A DNA stretch of 64,000 bases from UBA3941 sp002385665 (lineage in GTDB: Bacteria > Bacillota > Clostridia > Caldicoprobacterales > UBA3941). The notes beneath the pieces were generated by a model. The model searched no databases and was not told the DNA's origin. It was given only the letters and a program-made list of their open reading frames with translations. Both the position numbers and the translations under genes were made by a program. The DNA lies in assembly GCA_050949255.1 (NCBI GenBank), contig JBMNFJ010000016.1:1148428-1212427 (forward strand). The letters are read 5' to 3'. Of this stretch, positions 9,287 through 18,373 are shown in pieces; positions within the stretch are counted from its first letter, which is position 1, and each line of letters starts with the position of its first letter.

Positions 9287-10130
9287 AATTATATATAGGT
9301 TAAAACGAGTATTGGACCTGTTTTATATCTCGGCAAAGATGGATTTGATGTGGTTACTCAGGGATACAAAGTTTGCCCTGGCAGCCATAACCGCCGACAC
9401 CGTCTCCAATCTTTCCGTAGTATCCAGCGTATATCTTATAGCCCTTCGCTTTGGTGGTATTGGCAACATGAGCGTAGATGAGGTTCTGTTTATGATGGCA
9501 TATTCAACACTGACAACGGGTGTATTCATACTCTTTGGATCCAGCAACAACATCCACATCAGCCGGATCATAGGCCGTGGCCAGTTAGAACACCTTTTCA
9601 TACAGCCCCACACATTAAAGGCACAGCTTATAACCGGTGGCTTTATACCCTTTACAGGCAGCAGTAACTTCATCATAGGATGTGGTTTACTGGTAATAGC
9701 CATCAATCGGCTAAACCTGCAAATAGGCTTTTGGTGGATAACCCTGTTGATCCTCCATGTGGCAACGACCATGGTTATTATTATAGCCCGGTCCTATTTG
9801 GTATCAACCCTTGCATTCTATGCACCGGTAGCTGCCGAAGAGATCTCAAGTACTGCAATCAACGGGACATGGCAATTGAGTACATTTCCCCTGTCCGGGA
9901 TGCCGGCCTTCATTCAGGTCCCCTTGCTAACCGTCTTACCGGAGGGGCTTATGGCCTGGTTCCCATCCCTCTGCCTGCTTGGTAAATCTCCCTTTGCCTT
10001 TGCGGACTATTACCCTATGGTATATGCGCTGCTCATATCCATTGCAGCAAGTTTCTTATTTAGGAAAGGACTGAACTATTATGTTAAACAAGGCTCCAAC
10101 AGATATGTACCCTACGGATTCCGCCGTTAG
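9276..10130 (+). CDS. ABC-2 family exporter permease, subunit 2
   Basis: A 284-residue membrane protein of the COG3694-like ABC-2 permease family with about six hydrophobic segments. I place the start at the ATG at 9276 (MVAKIIYRLK), preceded by AGGAGGGG. The longer frame beginning at 9231 lies inside the previous gene. Its 3' end overlaps the ATPase start by 50 bases, so the three genes are translationally linked. It probably forms the heterodimeric channel with subunit 1. Confidence 0.8.
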   Translation: MVAKIIYRLKRVLDLFYISAKMDLMWLLRDTKFALAAITADTVSNLSVVSSVYLIALRFGGIGNMSVDEVLFMMAYSTLTTGVFILFGSSNNIHISRIIGRGQLEHLFIQPHTLKAQLITGGFIPFTGSSNFIIGCGLLVIAINRLNLQIGFWWITLLILHVATTMVIIIARSYLVSTLAFYAPVAAEEISSTAINGTWQLSTFPLSGMPAFIQVPLLTVLPEGLMAWFPSLCLLGKSPFAFADYYPMVYALLISIAASFLFRKGLNYYVKQGSNRYVPYGFRR

Positions 10131-11112
10131 TATAAACAATGTAACAAAAACATTCATCCAATGGCAGCGGGACAACACGAAGAAGGGGCTTATAAGAAAC
10201 CTTATAAAACCCGAGAAACGAAAGATCGTAGCCCTGGATAACGTCTCATTTGAGGTAAAGAAAGGTGAGTTCGTTGCCTATGCCGGCCCTAATGGTGCAG
10301 GGAAAAGTACCACAATGAAACTGTTGGCCGGTATGCTCCTGCCCAACAGCGGTGATATCTCGGTTTTATCCCTGTCTCCCCAGAAGCAGCGCAGATTACT
10401 GATGCAGCGGATAGGGGTTTTATTTGGCAATAGAACGGAATTGTGGTGGGATCACCCGGTAATCCAAAGCTTTGAATGGAAGAAGGTGGTCTGGGGGATC
10501 CCGGATGAGATATACAAAAGAAACCTGAAGGATGTAGTGGAACTACTCGATATTGGTGACTTGCTTAAAACCTTTGCCCGTGAACTCAGCCTGGGCCAGC
10601 GGATGAGAGCGGACCTTGCAATGATGCTGCTCCATAGCCCGGAGCTTATACTGCTGGACGAACCCACCCTGGGGCTGGATGTTGTTGCAAAAAGGCAGAT
10701 GATAGACTTTCTAAAAAGAATCAATCAGGAAAATGGTGTAACCATTATAGTGACCAGCCATGATATGGACGACCTTGAGGAGATGGCCCAGCGCATATTG
10801 ATGATATCTTCCGGGAGAATCGCTTTTGACGGGAGCTTCAACGACCTGCGCTCCGTGACGGGCAATTTAACCAGATTGGTTGTTACCATGGATAGGGGTT
10901 TAGTCCCCCAAATCCAAAATGCCAGGCTTATTTCTTCTAAAAATGGAATGTTTGAATATGATGTAGACCTGGCACAAATCCCTGTAAAAGATTTGCTGGA
11001 CCAGCTATCAACCTTGGAAGGGGTTCGGGACGTGGAAATAAAAAAAGCCCCTATAGAGCAGGTTATAGCCAGGCTCTACAGGGACTGGAGTCTGCCAAAG
11101 GAACGGGGTTAA
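10081..11112 (+). CDS. ABC transporter ATPase of the exporter
   Basis: A 343-residue nucleotide-binding subunit (COG4586-like). Walker A is GPNGAGKSTT (about residue 70), the signature is LSLGQRMRAD, Walker B is LILLDEPTLGLD and the H-loop is in VTSHDMDD. A C-terminal extension of about 90 residues after the ATPase core is usual for ABC-2 drug-exporter ATPases. It is coupled to the permease genes by overlap. A hairpin follows the stop codon directly. It powers the two upstream permeases. Confidence 0.9.
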   Translation: MLNKAPTDMYPTDSAVSINNVTKTFIQWQRDNTKKGLIRNLIKPEKRKIVALDNVSFEVKKGEFVAYAGPNGAGKSTTMKLLAGMLLPNSGDISVLSLSPQKQRRLLMQRIGVLFGNRTELWWDHPVIQSFEWKKVVWGIPDEIYKRNLKDVVELLDIGDLLKTFARELSLGQRMRADLAMMLLHSPELILLDEPTLGLDVVAKRQMIDFLKRINQENGVTIIVTSHDMDDLEEMAQRILMISSGRIAFDGSFNDLRSVTGNLTRLVVTMDRGLVPQIQNARLISSKNGMFEYDVDLAQIPVKDLLDQLSTLEGVRDVEIKKAPIEQVIARLYRDWSLPKERG

Positions 11113-11130
11113 TCATTACCCCGTCCCTTT
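11103..11130 (+). terminator. Probable terminator after the exporter operon
   Basis: ACGGGGT (11103-11109) pairs with ACCCCGT (11118-11124), followed by CCCTTTGAC. The stem spans the stop codon of the ATPase gene. The U-tract is weak. Confidence 0.45.
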
Positions 11131-11188
11131 GACAGGTAAAACTTCTTTCGTAACTTTATTGAATTCTATCTTCCTTGTCACACCGCAT

Positions 11189-12211
11189 TTAATTTACCTT
11201 TACTTCGCCTGCCAGCACCCTCTTGTAATCTTCATAGTTTTTCTTTAGAAGTTCAGGTGTGTTTAAGTCATAGGGACACTTCTCGGTACACTCGCCGCAT
11301 TCTATGCAGTCCTCGGTCTTCCTCATCGCTTCCTGCATCCTGGGGGTCAGCCAGTTTTCAGACGGGGCACGCCTGAGCAGTAGGGACATCCTGGCACAGA
11401 TATTGATTTCAATCCCCATAGGACAGGGCATACAATATCCGCAGGCCCTGCAGAATTCGCCGGATAGTTCCTGATTGTCTTTTTCTATCAATGCCCTTAT
11501 CTCGTCTGTTAACTTTGGCGGATTATCAATATAACTTAAAAACTCGTCCAGCTCCGATTCGCGCTGAATACCCCATATGGGAAGTACATTATCAAATTGT
11601 GCCATAAAGGCGTATGCCGCTGCAGAATCCGTGATCAGTCCACCGGACAAGGCCTTCATGGCTATGAATCCCATGTTCTTTTCCTTGCACTTATTGACCA
11701 GGGCGATATCCTTTTCCGAGGATAGATAGCTGAAGGGGAACTGTAATGTTTCATACAGGCCGGACTCTATGATCTCTTCCGCCAGATTCAGTCTGTGATT
11801 TGTTATGCCGATATGTCTGATTTTGCCCTGTTTTTTGGCCTCCAGCATACACTCATACATACCTGTTCCATCGCCGGGTTTGTAGCAGACATCCGGATTA
11901 TGGAATTGATAAATGTCGATGTAATCTGTCTTTAATAAAGATAGGGATGTCTCCAGATCCCTCCAAAACCCTTCCGGTGTTCTGGCTCCCGTCTTGGTCG
12001 CTATGAAGATCTTCTCCCGCATTCCTTCAAAGGCCAACCCCAGCTTTTCCTCGCTGTCAGAATATCCGCGGGCGGTATCGAAAAAGGTCATACCCCCCTC
12101 ATAGGCCTTCCTCAGTATCTTAACGGAGGTTTCAATGTCTACCCTCTGTATCGGAAGAGCACCAAAGGCATTGCGTTGAGTAGTAATCCCGGTACTGCCC
12201 AATGTTATCAT
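11189..12211 (-). CDS. Aldo/keto reductase with C-terminal 4Fe-4S ferredoxin domain
   Basis: About 340 residues. The N-terminal ~240 form an aldo/keto reductase barrel (GGMTFFDTARGYSDSEEKLG, then DYIDIYQFHN with the usual Asp/Tyr region). The C-terminal part carries two cysteine clusters, CRACGYCMPCP and CIECGECTEKCP, as in predicted Fe-S oxidoreductases (COG1453-like). It probably reduces a carbonyl or sugar substrate with NAD(P)H or ferredoxin in the cytoplasm. I prefer the ATG at 12211 (MITLGSTGI), which has AGGGGAG just upstream and fits the family start; a longer frame begins at 12247. The substrate is unknown. Confidence 0.85.
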   Translation of the reverse strand: MITLGSTGITTQRNAFGALPIQRVDIETSVKILRKAYEGGMTFFDTARGYSDSEEKLGLAFEGMREKIFIATKTGARTPEGFWRDLETSLSLLKTDYIDIYQFHNPDVCYKPGDGTGMYECMLEAKKQGKIRHIGITNHRLNLAEEIIESGLYETLQFPFSYLSSEKDIALVNKCKEKNMGFIAMKALSGGLITDSAAAYAFMAQFDNVLPIWGIQRESELDEFLSYIDNPPKLTDEIRALIEKDNQELSGEFCRACGYCMPCPMGIEINICARMSLLLRRAPSENWLTPRMQEAMRKTEDCIECGECTEKCPYDLNTPELLKKNYEDYKRVLAGEVKVN

Positions 12212-12416
12212 ATCTCCCCTGCTACCTCCTGTAAGTTTACAACCCATACTACCACCTCTTCTAATAATTAAATTAGTTTATACTTCTGCCATTTGACCCT
12301 AGGTGTCAAATTAGACATGTATAATCCATCAGATCATATAATAGATACATTAACTGTCTAAACATTGAACTGTTCTACCAGTGTATAATGGAAACTTATC
12401 TGAATGAAAACCATAT

Positions 12417-13283
12417 CTAACGGAGTTTGCTGATATCCCCGCCCATATAGGTTATTTGTACATTATCATATACCGCTACCATTTTTTCCGCCCCGGTTTC
12501 CGATAGGGCATCCGGCACCATTTTTATTTCCGCGGTTCCTTCCAACAAGCTCTTTAGGCATTCCACAGCATTGGGAAGTACATTATTGGCCAACGGAGAA
12601 CCAAAACCCCTATAATCATGATGGAAGTTATAGGCTTCGTCGTATCTATCCCTCATATCCCATATTCTCTTTAGGGACCTATAGGCATTCTCTATGGCCT
12701 CTAAATCGCTTTTTGCATCTCCCTTGCCTAAAAGGAGGTTATTATTGCAGGCATCACTACAGAGCAGGGTGCCCGTCAGATCATCGATTGCCACACACTG
12801 CCCCGGCGTATGTCCCGGACAATGGTATATGGTGACAGTGCGTCCCCCCAGGTCAAAAACCTGTCCGTCTTTTAGTTCCTTTTTCTCAGGCGTTTTCTCC
12901 CACTCCACGATATCCCTGTCGACATCATAGATGTAGTGTTTTCCTTCCCTCCTGGAGATAAGTCTGGCATATCTTTTCCGAAAATCCAGCTTTGGTACAA
13001 CCTTTCCATTGTCCCAGTCCATATCTTTGGCATGGACCCACACTGTATCAAAGAACCCCGCACCGCCGATATGGTCGCCGTGGTTGTGAGTGATAACCAC
13101 ATCATAGGGCTTATCGGTAATTCTGTTCTCAATCACCCAGCGCAGGTCTCCGATCCCAGTTCCCGTATCCAAAACCAGGGCTCTCTCGTCCCCGACAACA
13201 ACAAAGATACTCCCGCAATCGAATTCATCAATTTCAAATATGCCTTGCCTACATTCATAGAACGGTAATCTTCTGGTTCTCAT
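12417..13283 (-). CDS. Metallo-beta-lactamase-fold hydrolase
   Basis: A 288-residue protein with the HxHxDH metal site (THNHGDHIGG, about residue 65), a later His in HCPGHTPGQ and a metal-bridging Asp in LLCSDACNNN. These are the standard ligands of the binuclear zinc site. Its start GGLVLDTGTGIGD-type region is typical of glyoxalase II/lactonase-like members. The ATG follows a GGGGGGAC site. It could be a lactonase acting on sugar lactones, given nearby sugar-acid dehydratases, but that is inference. A relative lies at 39897-40691. Confidence 0.85.
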   Translation of the reverse strand: MRTRRLPFYECRQGIFEIDEFDCGSIFVVVGDERALVLDTGTGIGDLRWVIENRITDKPYDVVITHNHGDHIGGAGFFDTVWVHAKDMDWDNGKVVPKLDFRKRYARLISRREGKHYIYDVDRDIVEWEKTPEKKELKDGQVFDLGGRTVTIYHCPGHTPGQCVAIDDLTGTLLCSDACNNNLLLGKGDAKSDLEAIENAYRSLKRIWDMRDRYDEAYNFHHDYRGFGSPLANNVLPNAVECLKSLLEGTAEIKMVPDALSETGAEKMVAVYDNVQITYMGGDISKLR

Positions 13284-13554
13284 TAGTGTCCCCCCTGAAT
13301 TTTAATTTCCCATAGTAGTCCTCCAAAATCGCCAATAGAATTGAATTTTGATATCGGTTTTCCTGCTATGGGTTGCTTCCATCAGTTATATGCTTGCTTT
13401 TTTGTGCTTATGTAGATTTGCCCCATGGAGTATCATAGAATACCAGTTCCACTAAGATATATTCTATCATCTATATTGGGAGTCGGCAACCTGTCCCGGG
13501 TTACCCTTTAGGGAATTATTATACCTCTCTTCTTTTCAGTAATCTCATGTCATT

Positions 13555-13604
13555 ACCACAAAAAACCACAGTAAGCGGCTATACTTAGGCGCAAACTGTG
13601 GTTT
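13555..13604 (-). terminator. Terminator after the J-domain gene
   Basis: AAACCACAGT (13563-13572) pairs with ACTGTGGTTT (13595-13604). Read on the minus strand the stem is followed by a run of T. It lies about 70 bases beyond the J-domain stop codon. The rest of 13284-13673 shows no gene. Confidence 0.8.
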
Positions 13605-13673
13605 ATCCCAAGTAATGTAACTATGAAAATTATCGTCCGCTGATCATTTGCCCAGGTCGTTACTGCTTATCAA

Positions 13674-14111
13674 TCAATTGTTAATCAGCCTATTATATGC
13701 TTCCAATATCTCTATCATCTTTTCATTACTCCCGCCGTGGTCTGGATGATGCTTTTTAGCTAACTCCCTAAATCTTTTCTTTATATCCTCTACAGATGCT
13801 CCAGGTGCAAGACCAAAATAACTCAAAACAGTGGGATCCTGGATTTCATCAAAATTTAAGCCCATATCCTTATATAATTGAAAATATACACTATAAAAGT
13901 ATTCTTCGAAGATCTCCTTTAATTCCTGCTTATTGAGCTTTATCAATTCCAAGATAGGATATTTGACAGTCAAATCATGTACGGCCTTTGTGGAAAAGAA
14001 CTGGTCCCAAACATATTTTTTGGGTATGTCCTTTGGAAAATGACCATATCGAATTTTGTCTTCCAGTTTCTTAAGATTTCTAAGCTTGCGTTTCATCTTC
14101 GCAACATCCAA
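13674..14111 (-). CDS. J-domain (DnaJ-like) protein
   Basis: A 145-residue protein with the J domain at its C-terminal end (about residues 93-143): YFGLAPGASVEDIKKRFREL followed by AKKHHPDHGGS. The HPD motif that stimulates Hsp70 ATPase is present. The N-terminal ~90 residues are basic and helical and are not recognised. There is no G/F region, zinc centre or substrate-binding domain, so this is a minimal class C co-chaperone. It stands alone with its own terminator and is not next to dnaK. It may recruit DnaK to a particular client. Confidence 0.85.
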   Translation of the reverse strand: MDVAKMKRKLRNLKKLEDKIRYGHFPKDIPKKYVWDQFFSTKAVHDLTVKYPILELIKLNKQELKEIFEEYFYSVYFQLYKDMGLNFDEIQDPTVLSYFGLAPGASVEDIKKRFRELAKKHHPDHGGSNEKMIEILEAYNRLINN

Positions 14112-14714
14112 ATGAACACCCCACTTTCACAGAATGCGTTTTTCTTCTGCCTGAACAACATTTTTTTAAGTATTGTGCTAATGAAGCATATATCTGCCTT
14201 AGAGGTCCCATCTTTGGAAGATTGTTAAATGTTATAAAATCACTCGTCGCCTAAAAATAATTTGGTGCTTACTAATTTTTACATATATATGTAACTGACA
14301 AAGCGGGTTGTATTATCAAAAGTAAAGATAGTTATATCACTTAAGCTTTTATTGGGCTTATGCAAGTATAGCAGAGTAATACTTTATGAAAGAGCAAATC
14401 TAACCGTTACGATAATATCTTTGATTTATTATACCGCTTTCCCATGAAAAAGCATACATCGAATTTTAAGTTAACTGATTTTATGAGTTTCAATTATAGC
14501 AGATGACAATATCTGTTGCTAATTTCTTGATTTATCTACCTATGACGGTGCATTGGTCAACTACACAACCAATGGTAATTGACAGCAGATAAGCAGGTGC
14601 TTTCGTTATTAAACTTTTTGAAGAATGTACTTGATAAATTACCAATTTATGCTTGCGACTATAATATTATTATGGTATCATTATAATATCATAATGATGT
14701 GTGAGGTGAAGTGC
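14112..14714. other. 600-bp AT-rich intergenic region
   Basis: No convincing gene. Short open frames on both strands lack ribosome binding sites. The stretch from 14650 is very AT-rich (ATAATATTATTATGG, then ATTATAATATCATAATG) and probably holds the promoter of the SPFH gene, but no clean -35/-10 pair stands out. Confidence 0.5.
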
Positions 14715-15737
14715 ATGGTAGAAAAGAAGTTAAAGGCTAAAGCTGGTATGCCCATGCTTATTCTCTTTATTTTCCTCTATTTTGCCGCAATCGGTTTAAT
14801 AATTTTAGGTGGTTTACTCCTTGATGCCAGCATTGGGATCGGCGCACTGCCCTTGACCCTGGGGATCCTTTGGGTAGTCTTTGGTGTCATTCCTTTTTTG
14901 GGGCTCAAGGTAATAAAACCCCAGGAGGCGCTGGTCCTCACCTTGTTTGGTGAATACATCGGCACCTTAAAAGAACCTGGTTTTTACTATGTCCACCCCT
15001 TTTCGGTGGCGGTTAATCCAGCCGCCAAGACCCGTCTTGGCCAGAGCGGAGATGTGGACAGCAGTCCGGCTTCAAAGCTTGTCATATCCGCTGACGGGAA
15101 TATGGTCCAGACCACTGCTGCAAACAAAAAGATTTCACTTAAGATCATGACCCTCAACAATAGCAAGCAAAAGATCAATGATGCCTTAGGTAATCCCGTT
15201 GAGATAGGAATAGCAGTTATGTGGAGGGTCGTTGATACCGCCAAGGCGGTCTTCAACGTGGACAATTACAAGGAATACCTTTCCCTCCAGTGTGACAGTG
15301 CATTAAGAAACATCGTCCGTATCTACCCCTATGATGTAGCCGAAGGCATTGATACCACAGGTGACGGCGAGCCGGATGAAGGCAGCCTCCGGGGTTCAAG
15401 TGCCGTGGTAGCTGAACGCATCCGAAAGGAAATCCAGGAAAAGGTACAGAATGCAGGCCTTGAAATTTTGGAAGCCCGCATTACCTATCTGGCCTATGCA
15501 CCGGAGATTGCAGCCGTCATGCTGCAAAGGCAACAGGCCAGCGCCATTATAGATGCCAGAAAGATGATAGTGGACGGTGCCGTAGGTATGGTAGAGATGG
15601 CCCTGGAGAAGCTGAACGAAAACGATATTGTACAACTTGACGAGGAGCGTAAGGCTGCCATGGTATCCAACCTCTTGGTTGTCCTTTGCGGAAACAGGGA
15701 TGCCCAGCCTATTGTCAACAGTGGCAGCCTGTACTAA
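14715..15737 (+). CDS. SPFH/band-7 domain membrane protein
   Basis: About 340 residues. Two close hydrophobic segments near the N-terminus (MPMLILFIFLYFAAIGLIIL and a second at ALPLTLGILWVVFGVIPFLG) are followed by a band-7 domain starting at KPQEALVLTLFGEYIGTLKE. A helical region and an FxLE-type tail complete it, as in QmcA/stomatin-like scaffold proteins that organise membrane microdomains. I choose the ATG at 14715 (MVEKKLKAK) with AGGTGA upstream; the frame opens further upstream at 14625. It is followed two bases later by a ribbon-helix-helix gene, so the two are translationally coupled. Confidence 0.85.
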   Translation: MVEKKLKAKAGMPMLILFIFLYFAAIGLIILGGLLLDASIGIGALPLTLGILWVVFGVIPFLGLKVIKPQEALVLTLFGEYIGTLKEPGFYYVHPFSVAVNPAAKTRLGQSGDVDSSPASKLVISADGNMVQTTAANKKISLKIMTLNNSKQKINDALGNPVEIGIAVMWRVVDTAKAVFNVDNYKEYLSLQCDSALRNIVRIYPYDVAEGIDTTGDGEPDEGSLRGSSAVVAERIRKEIQEKVQNAGLEILEARITYLAYAPEIAAVMLQRQQASAIIDARKMIVDGAVGMVEMALEKLNENDIVQLDEERKAAMVSNLLVVLCGNRDAQPIVNSGSLY

Positions 15738-15739
15738 AA

Positions 15740-15922
15740 ATGAGTAAAGAAAAAAAACAGATCCCTCTCCGGTTATCCAAAAAGTTATATGAGGAGATTG
15801 CCGCGTGGGCCGAGGACGAGTTTCGCTCCATAAACGGACAGATAGAATACCTTCTCACCCAATGTGTTAAACGGAGGAAAGGAATCGATAAGGATACTTC
15901 AGAAGATAAAAACAGTTCCTAA
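15740..15922 (+). CDS. Arc-like ribbon-helix-helix protein
   Basis: A 60-residue protein starting MSKEKKQIPLRLSKKLYEEI, then AAWAEDEFRSINGQIEYLL. A beta-strand with alternating polar residues followed by two helices is the Arc/MetJ ribbon-helix-helix fold, a dimeric DNA binder. The ATG lies two bases after the SPFH stop with no independent ribosome binding site, so translation is probably coupled. The C-terminal tail is acidic and disordered. It could be an autoregulator, or an adaptor for the SPFH scaffold. Confidence 0.75.
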   Translation: MSKEKKQIPLRLSKKLYEEIAAWAEDEFRSINGQIEYLLTQCVKRRKGIDKDTSEDKNSS

Positions 15923-15926
15923 ATGA

Positions 15927-15975
15927 AAAGCAAAGGTTGTGAATTGGATTGGTTCACGACCTTTGCTTTATCTTT
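15927..15975. terminator. Bidirectional terminator between convergent genes
   Basis: The stem arm from AAAGCAAAGGTTGTGAA (15927) pairs with TTCACGACCTTTGCTTT (ending 15969), with TATCTTT after it. T-rich tails on both strands let it serve the SPFH pair and the convergent isomerase-like gene. Confidence 0.85.
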
Positions 15976-16021
15976 CCTAAAGATAGTAAGTGTATTCCAA
16001 TATCAAGTCAGTTCTAATATT

Positions 16022-16906
16022 CTAGAGGTTGTACTTGCTTACAAAATAGCGGCCCACTTCCAGCATAAGCCGGGATGCATGCACAGCCAGTTCATCGGGG
16101 AATTGGCTGAGGAAAGTATCCGCTTCAAAGGTCAGTTCCCCATCATACCCAATATCCTTTAGTGCCGTCATAACCTCATCCCAGTCAATCTTTCGAGTAA
16201 AAGGCAACGTATGTACATCTCTAACCAGATCGTTATCATGGACGTGCAATGCCTTTACCCTTTTACCCCCAAGAGCACGGATCATCTTGCCCGGTGATTC
16301 CCCACCCGTGTTTGCCATGGCGCTATGCCCAATATCAACGCAAGCTACAAAGTACTCCGGATCCAGAGCATCCATGTATTTTACAAATTCCCCGGGAGAA
16401 GAACAGGTAGCGGGTGAGGCTGTTGAATCCCCCTCATACCAGTTAAACATATTTTCAAGGGCGATTTTTACATTTGCCTTCTTTGCATGGGGTAGCAGAG
16501 CATTATACAGCTCCATATTGGTGTCCCAGCACAAGGAGTCTCCCCCTATCTTATGTCCGGGGAAAACAGCAGGATGGATAATCACAATTTTCCCACCCAA
16601 TAGGCCTGTTACCTCGATGGAGCGGACCAGGAGGGAAAACATGCGCTCGTTATACTCTTCCTCGCCATGGAGATAGCTGGGAAAGGGTGCATGGCTTTGG
16701 TTGCAGACGATACCGCTTTCATCTGCCGCCTTGCGTAAATTTTGTACATAGGATTCGAAAGAGTTACTGTTGATCGGATGATCTTCATCTCCGATATGGA
16801 ACATGGAAAAATCATAGCAATCATAACCAATTTCAGCTAGTTTTCGGATAGCCTCTTCCTCACCGTATATCTTTGCAAGGTGGTTTGTCAGGGTAGAGAT
16901 TTTCAT
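16022..16906 (-). CDS. Sugar phosphate isomerase/epimerase-like TIM barrel
   Basis: About 294 residues of the xylose-isomerase-like AP endonuclease 2 superfamily. Metal-ligand motifs are visible: IIHPAVFPG, ALENMFNW (Glu), ACVDIGHSAM (Asp/His), ALHVHDND (His/Asp) and ELTFEAD (Glu). Members isomerise, epimerise or dehydrate sugars and inositols. The ATG at 16906 (MKISTLTNHL) matches family starts; a GTG at 16918 is possible. It has terminators on both sides and so is its own transcription unit, next to the galactonate dehydratase gene. The substrate is unknown. Confidence 0.85.
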   Translation of the reverse strand: MKISTLTNHLAKIYGEEEAIRKLAEIGYDCYDFSMFHIGDEDHPINSNSFESYVQNLRKAADESGIVCNQSHAPFPSYLHGEEEYNERMFSLLVRSIEVTGLLGGKIVIIHPAVFPGHKIGGDSLCWDTNMELYNALLPHAKKANVKIALENMFNWYEGDSTASPATCSSPGEFVKYMDALDPEYFVACVDIGHSAMANTGGESPGKMIRALGGKRVKALHVHDNDLVRDVHTLPFTRKIDWDEVMTALKDIGYDGELTFEADTFLSQFPDELAVHASRLMLEVGRYFVSKYNL

Positions 16907-17106
16907 ACGACACTTCACTCACTTTCTTCGTTAGAATTTAGATAACACTTAATGTAACCATTATACTATAAAACTGCCTGCTTGGCTCAGTCATAATTGG
17001 TATATTTATCAAAATAACAGGACGCCGGATTGGATGCGATAGGCTTTTCAAGCGGTCAATGGCCATTACCGGCATATGATTGACTAGCACAATGCGTTAT
17101 ATCATT

Positions 17107-17142
17107 AAAAGGCCAGCCCTTACAGCGGAAGGCCTGGCCTTT
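17107..17142 (-). terminator. Terminator after the galactonate dehydratase operon
   Basis: AAAGGCCAG (17108-17116) pairs with CTGGCCTTT (17134-17142) and on the minus strand is followed by TTAATGAT. It ends the SDR/dehydratase transcript. Confidence 0.7.
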
Positions 17143-17169
17143 GTATTTATAAAGCCTATTTAATACTGA

Positions 17170-18285
17170 TTACCATTCAACAAAGGATCCGTCCCTTAAC
17201 GACCAACGTGGAGTATCCCAATCTCCCGAATACTTTTGCTCCTCGAGGAATTCTTCGTTGACTTCAATCCCCAGGCCCGGGCCTTTTGGTATCTCTATGT
17301 GCCCATCTATGACTTCGAAGGGTTTCTTAAGATAACCTTCACCCAGATTTACCTGCTCCTGGCAGAGGAAGTTGGGAATGGATGCATCTACTTGAAGGCC
17401 TGCCGCAAGAGATACAGGACCCAGTGGGTTATGGGGAGCAATCAAGGCGTAGTATGTTTCTGCCATATTGGCTATCTTTATAGCCTCGGAAATACCGCCA
17501 CAATGGCATATATCAGGCTGTAGGATCATTGCAGCTTGTTTCTCCAGAATGTCCCTAAAGCCCCAGCGGGTAAATATTCTTTCACCGGTTGCAATGGGGG
17601 TGGACGTAGAGCGGGCTATTGTAGCCAGGACATCAACATTCTCACATTGGATAGGTTCCTCGATAAACATCAGGTTATACTGTTCCAACTCCTTTACCAG
17701 CTTTAAAGCCGCGGCGGGAGTTACCTTTCCGTGAAAATCTACGGCTAACTGTATGTTCTTAGGCAGCCCGTCACATATTGCGCCTATGTAGTTTGAGAAA
17801 CTCTCTATGAACTGATTGTCCGGAACGGGATCCACAGGACCCGGAATGCCGGTTTTAAAAGCGGTAAAGCCTTCTTCTATCTTTGCCTTGGCATTTTCGA
17901 TAAACTCCTCGGCAGTTGCCCCTCCGCAATGGGCGTATACCCGGACTCGGTCCCTGGTCGGCCCACCGATAAGCTCATATACCGGTGCATTGTAATACTT
18001 GCCCTTTATATCCCATAAGGCCTGGTCAATACCGGAAATTGCACTGGTGAGAACCGGACCCCCGCGATAAAATGTACCCCGGTACATCTTGGTCCATAGG
18101 GCTTCGATATGTAAGGGATTGGCACCTATTAGAATAGCCTCTAGTTCGTGTACAGCTGTCTCTACTGTACGGGCTCTGCCCTCTACTATTGGCTCACCCC
18201 AGCCGCAAATGCCCTCATCGGTGGTTATCTTCAATAGATGCCACCTTGGTTTTACATGAAATGTTTCCAGTTTTGTGATCTTCAT
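17170..18285 (-). CDS. dgoD: D-galactonate dehydratase (enolase superfamily)
   Basis: A 371-residue mandelate-racemase-type enzyme that would convert D-galactonate to 2-keto-3-deoxy-D-galactonate. Visible active-site residues match that family: Asp and His in AVDFHG, Glu in FIEEP, Glu in ATGERIF, His in IAPHNPLGP and Glu in LCQEQ. The N-terminal capping region MKITKLETFHVKPRWHLLKI and the C-terminal WSLRDGSFVEW are typical of DgoD. Length is normal. The ATG follows AAGGGGTG. It follows the SDR gene on the same strand, which could make the galactonate from galactose. No 2-keto-3-deoxy-galactonate kinase or aldolase is adjacent. Confidence 0.9.
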   Translation of the reverse strand: MKITKLETFHVKPRWHLLKITTDEGICGWGEPIVEGRARTVETAVHELEAILIGANPLHIEALWTKMYRGTFYRGGPVLTSAISGIDQALWDIKGKYYNAPVYELIGGPTRDRVRVYAHCGGATAEEFIENAKAKIEEGFTAFKTGIPGPVDPVPDNQFIESFSNYIGAICDGLPKNIQLAVDFHGKVTPAAALKLVKELEQYNLMFIEEPIQCENVDVLATIARSTSTPIATGERIFTRWGFRDILEKQAAMILQPDICHCGGISEAIKIANMAETYYALIAPHNPLGPVSLAAGLQVDASIPNFLCQEQVNLGEGYLKKPFEVIDGHIEIPKGPGLGIEVNEEFLEEQKYSGDWDTPRWSLRDGSFVEW

Positions 18286-18312
18286 CCTTACACCCCTTTA
18301 ATTGTTTGTCTA

Positions 18313-18361
18313 ATTTAACCTCTTGTGCAAGTTCATAACCTTAGGTTATGCAAATACCTGC
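18313..18361. repeat. Dispersed intergenic palindromic repeat, copy 1
   Basis: The core CTTGTGCAAGTTCATAACC is followed by TTAGGTTATG. It contains the near-palindrome CATAACC-TTA-GGTTATG and ends in CAAATACCTGCAA. The same core is found at 33970-33996, and the CAAATACCTGCAA end at 34100-34113, there split by a terminator hairpin. Confidence 0.6.
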
Positions 18362-18373
18362 AAAAGAAAGCAT

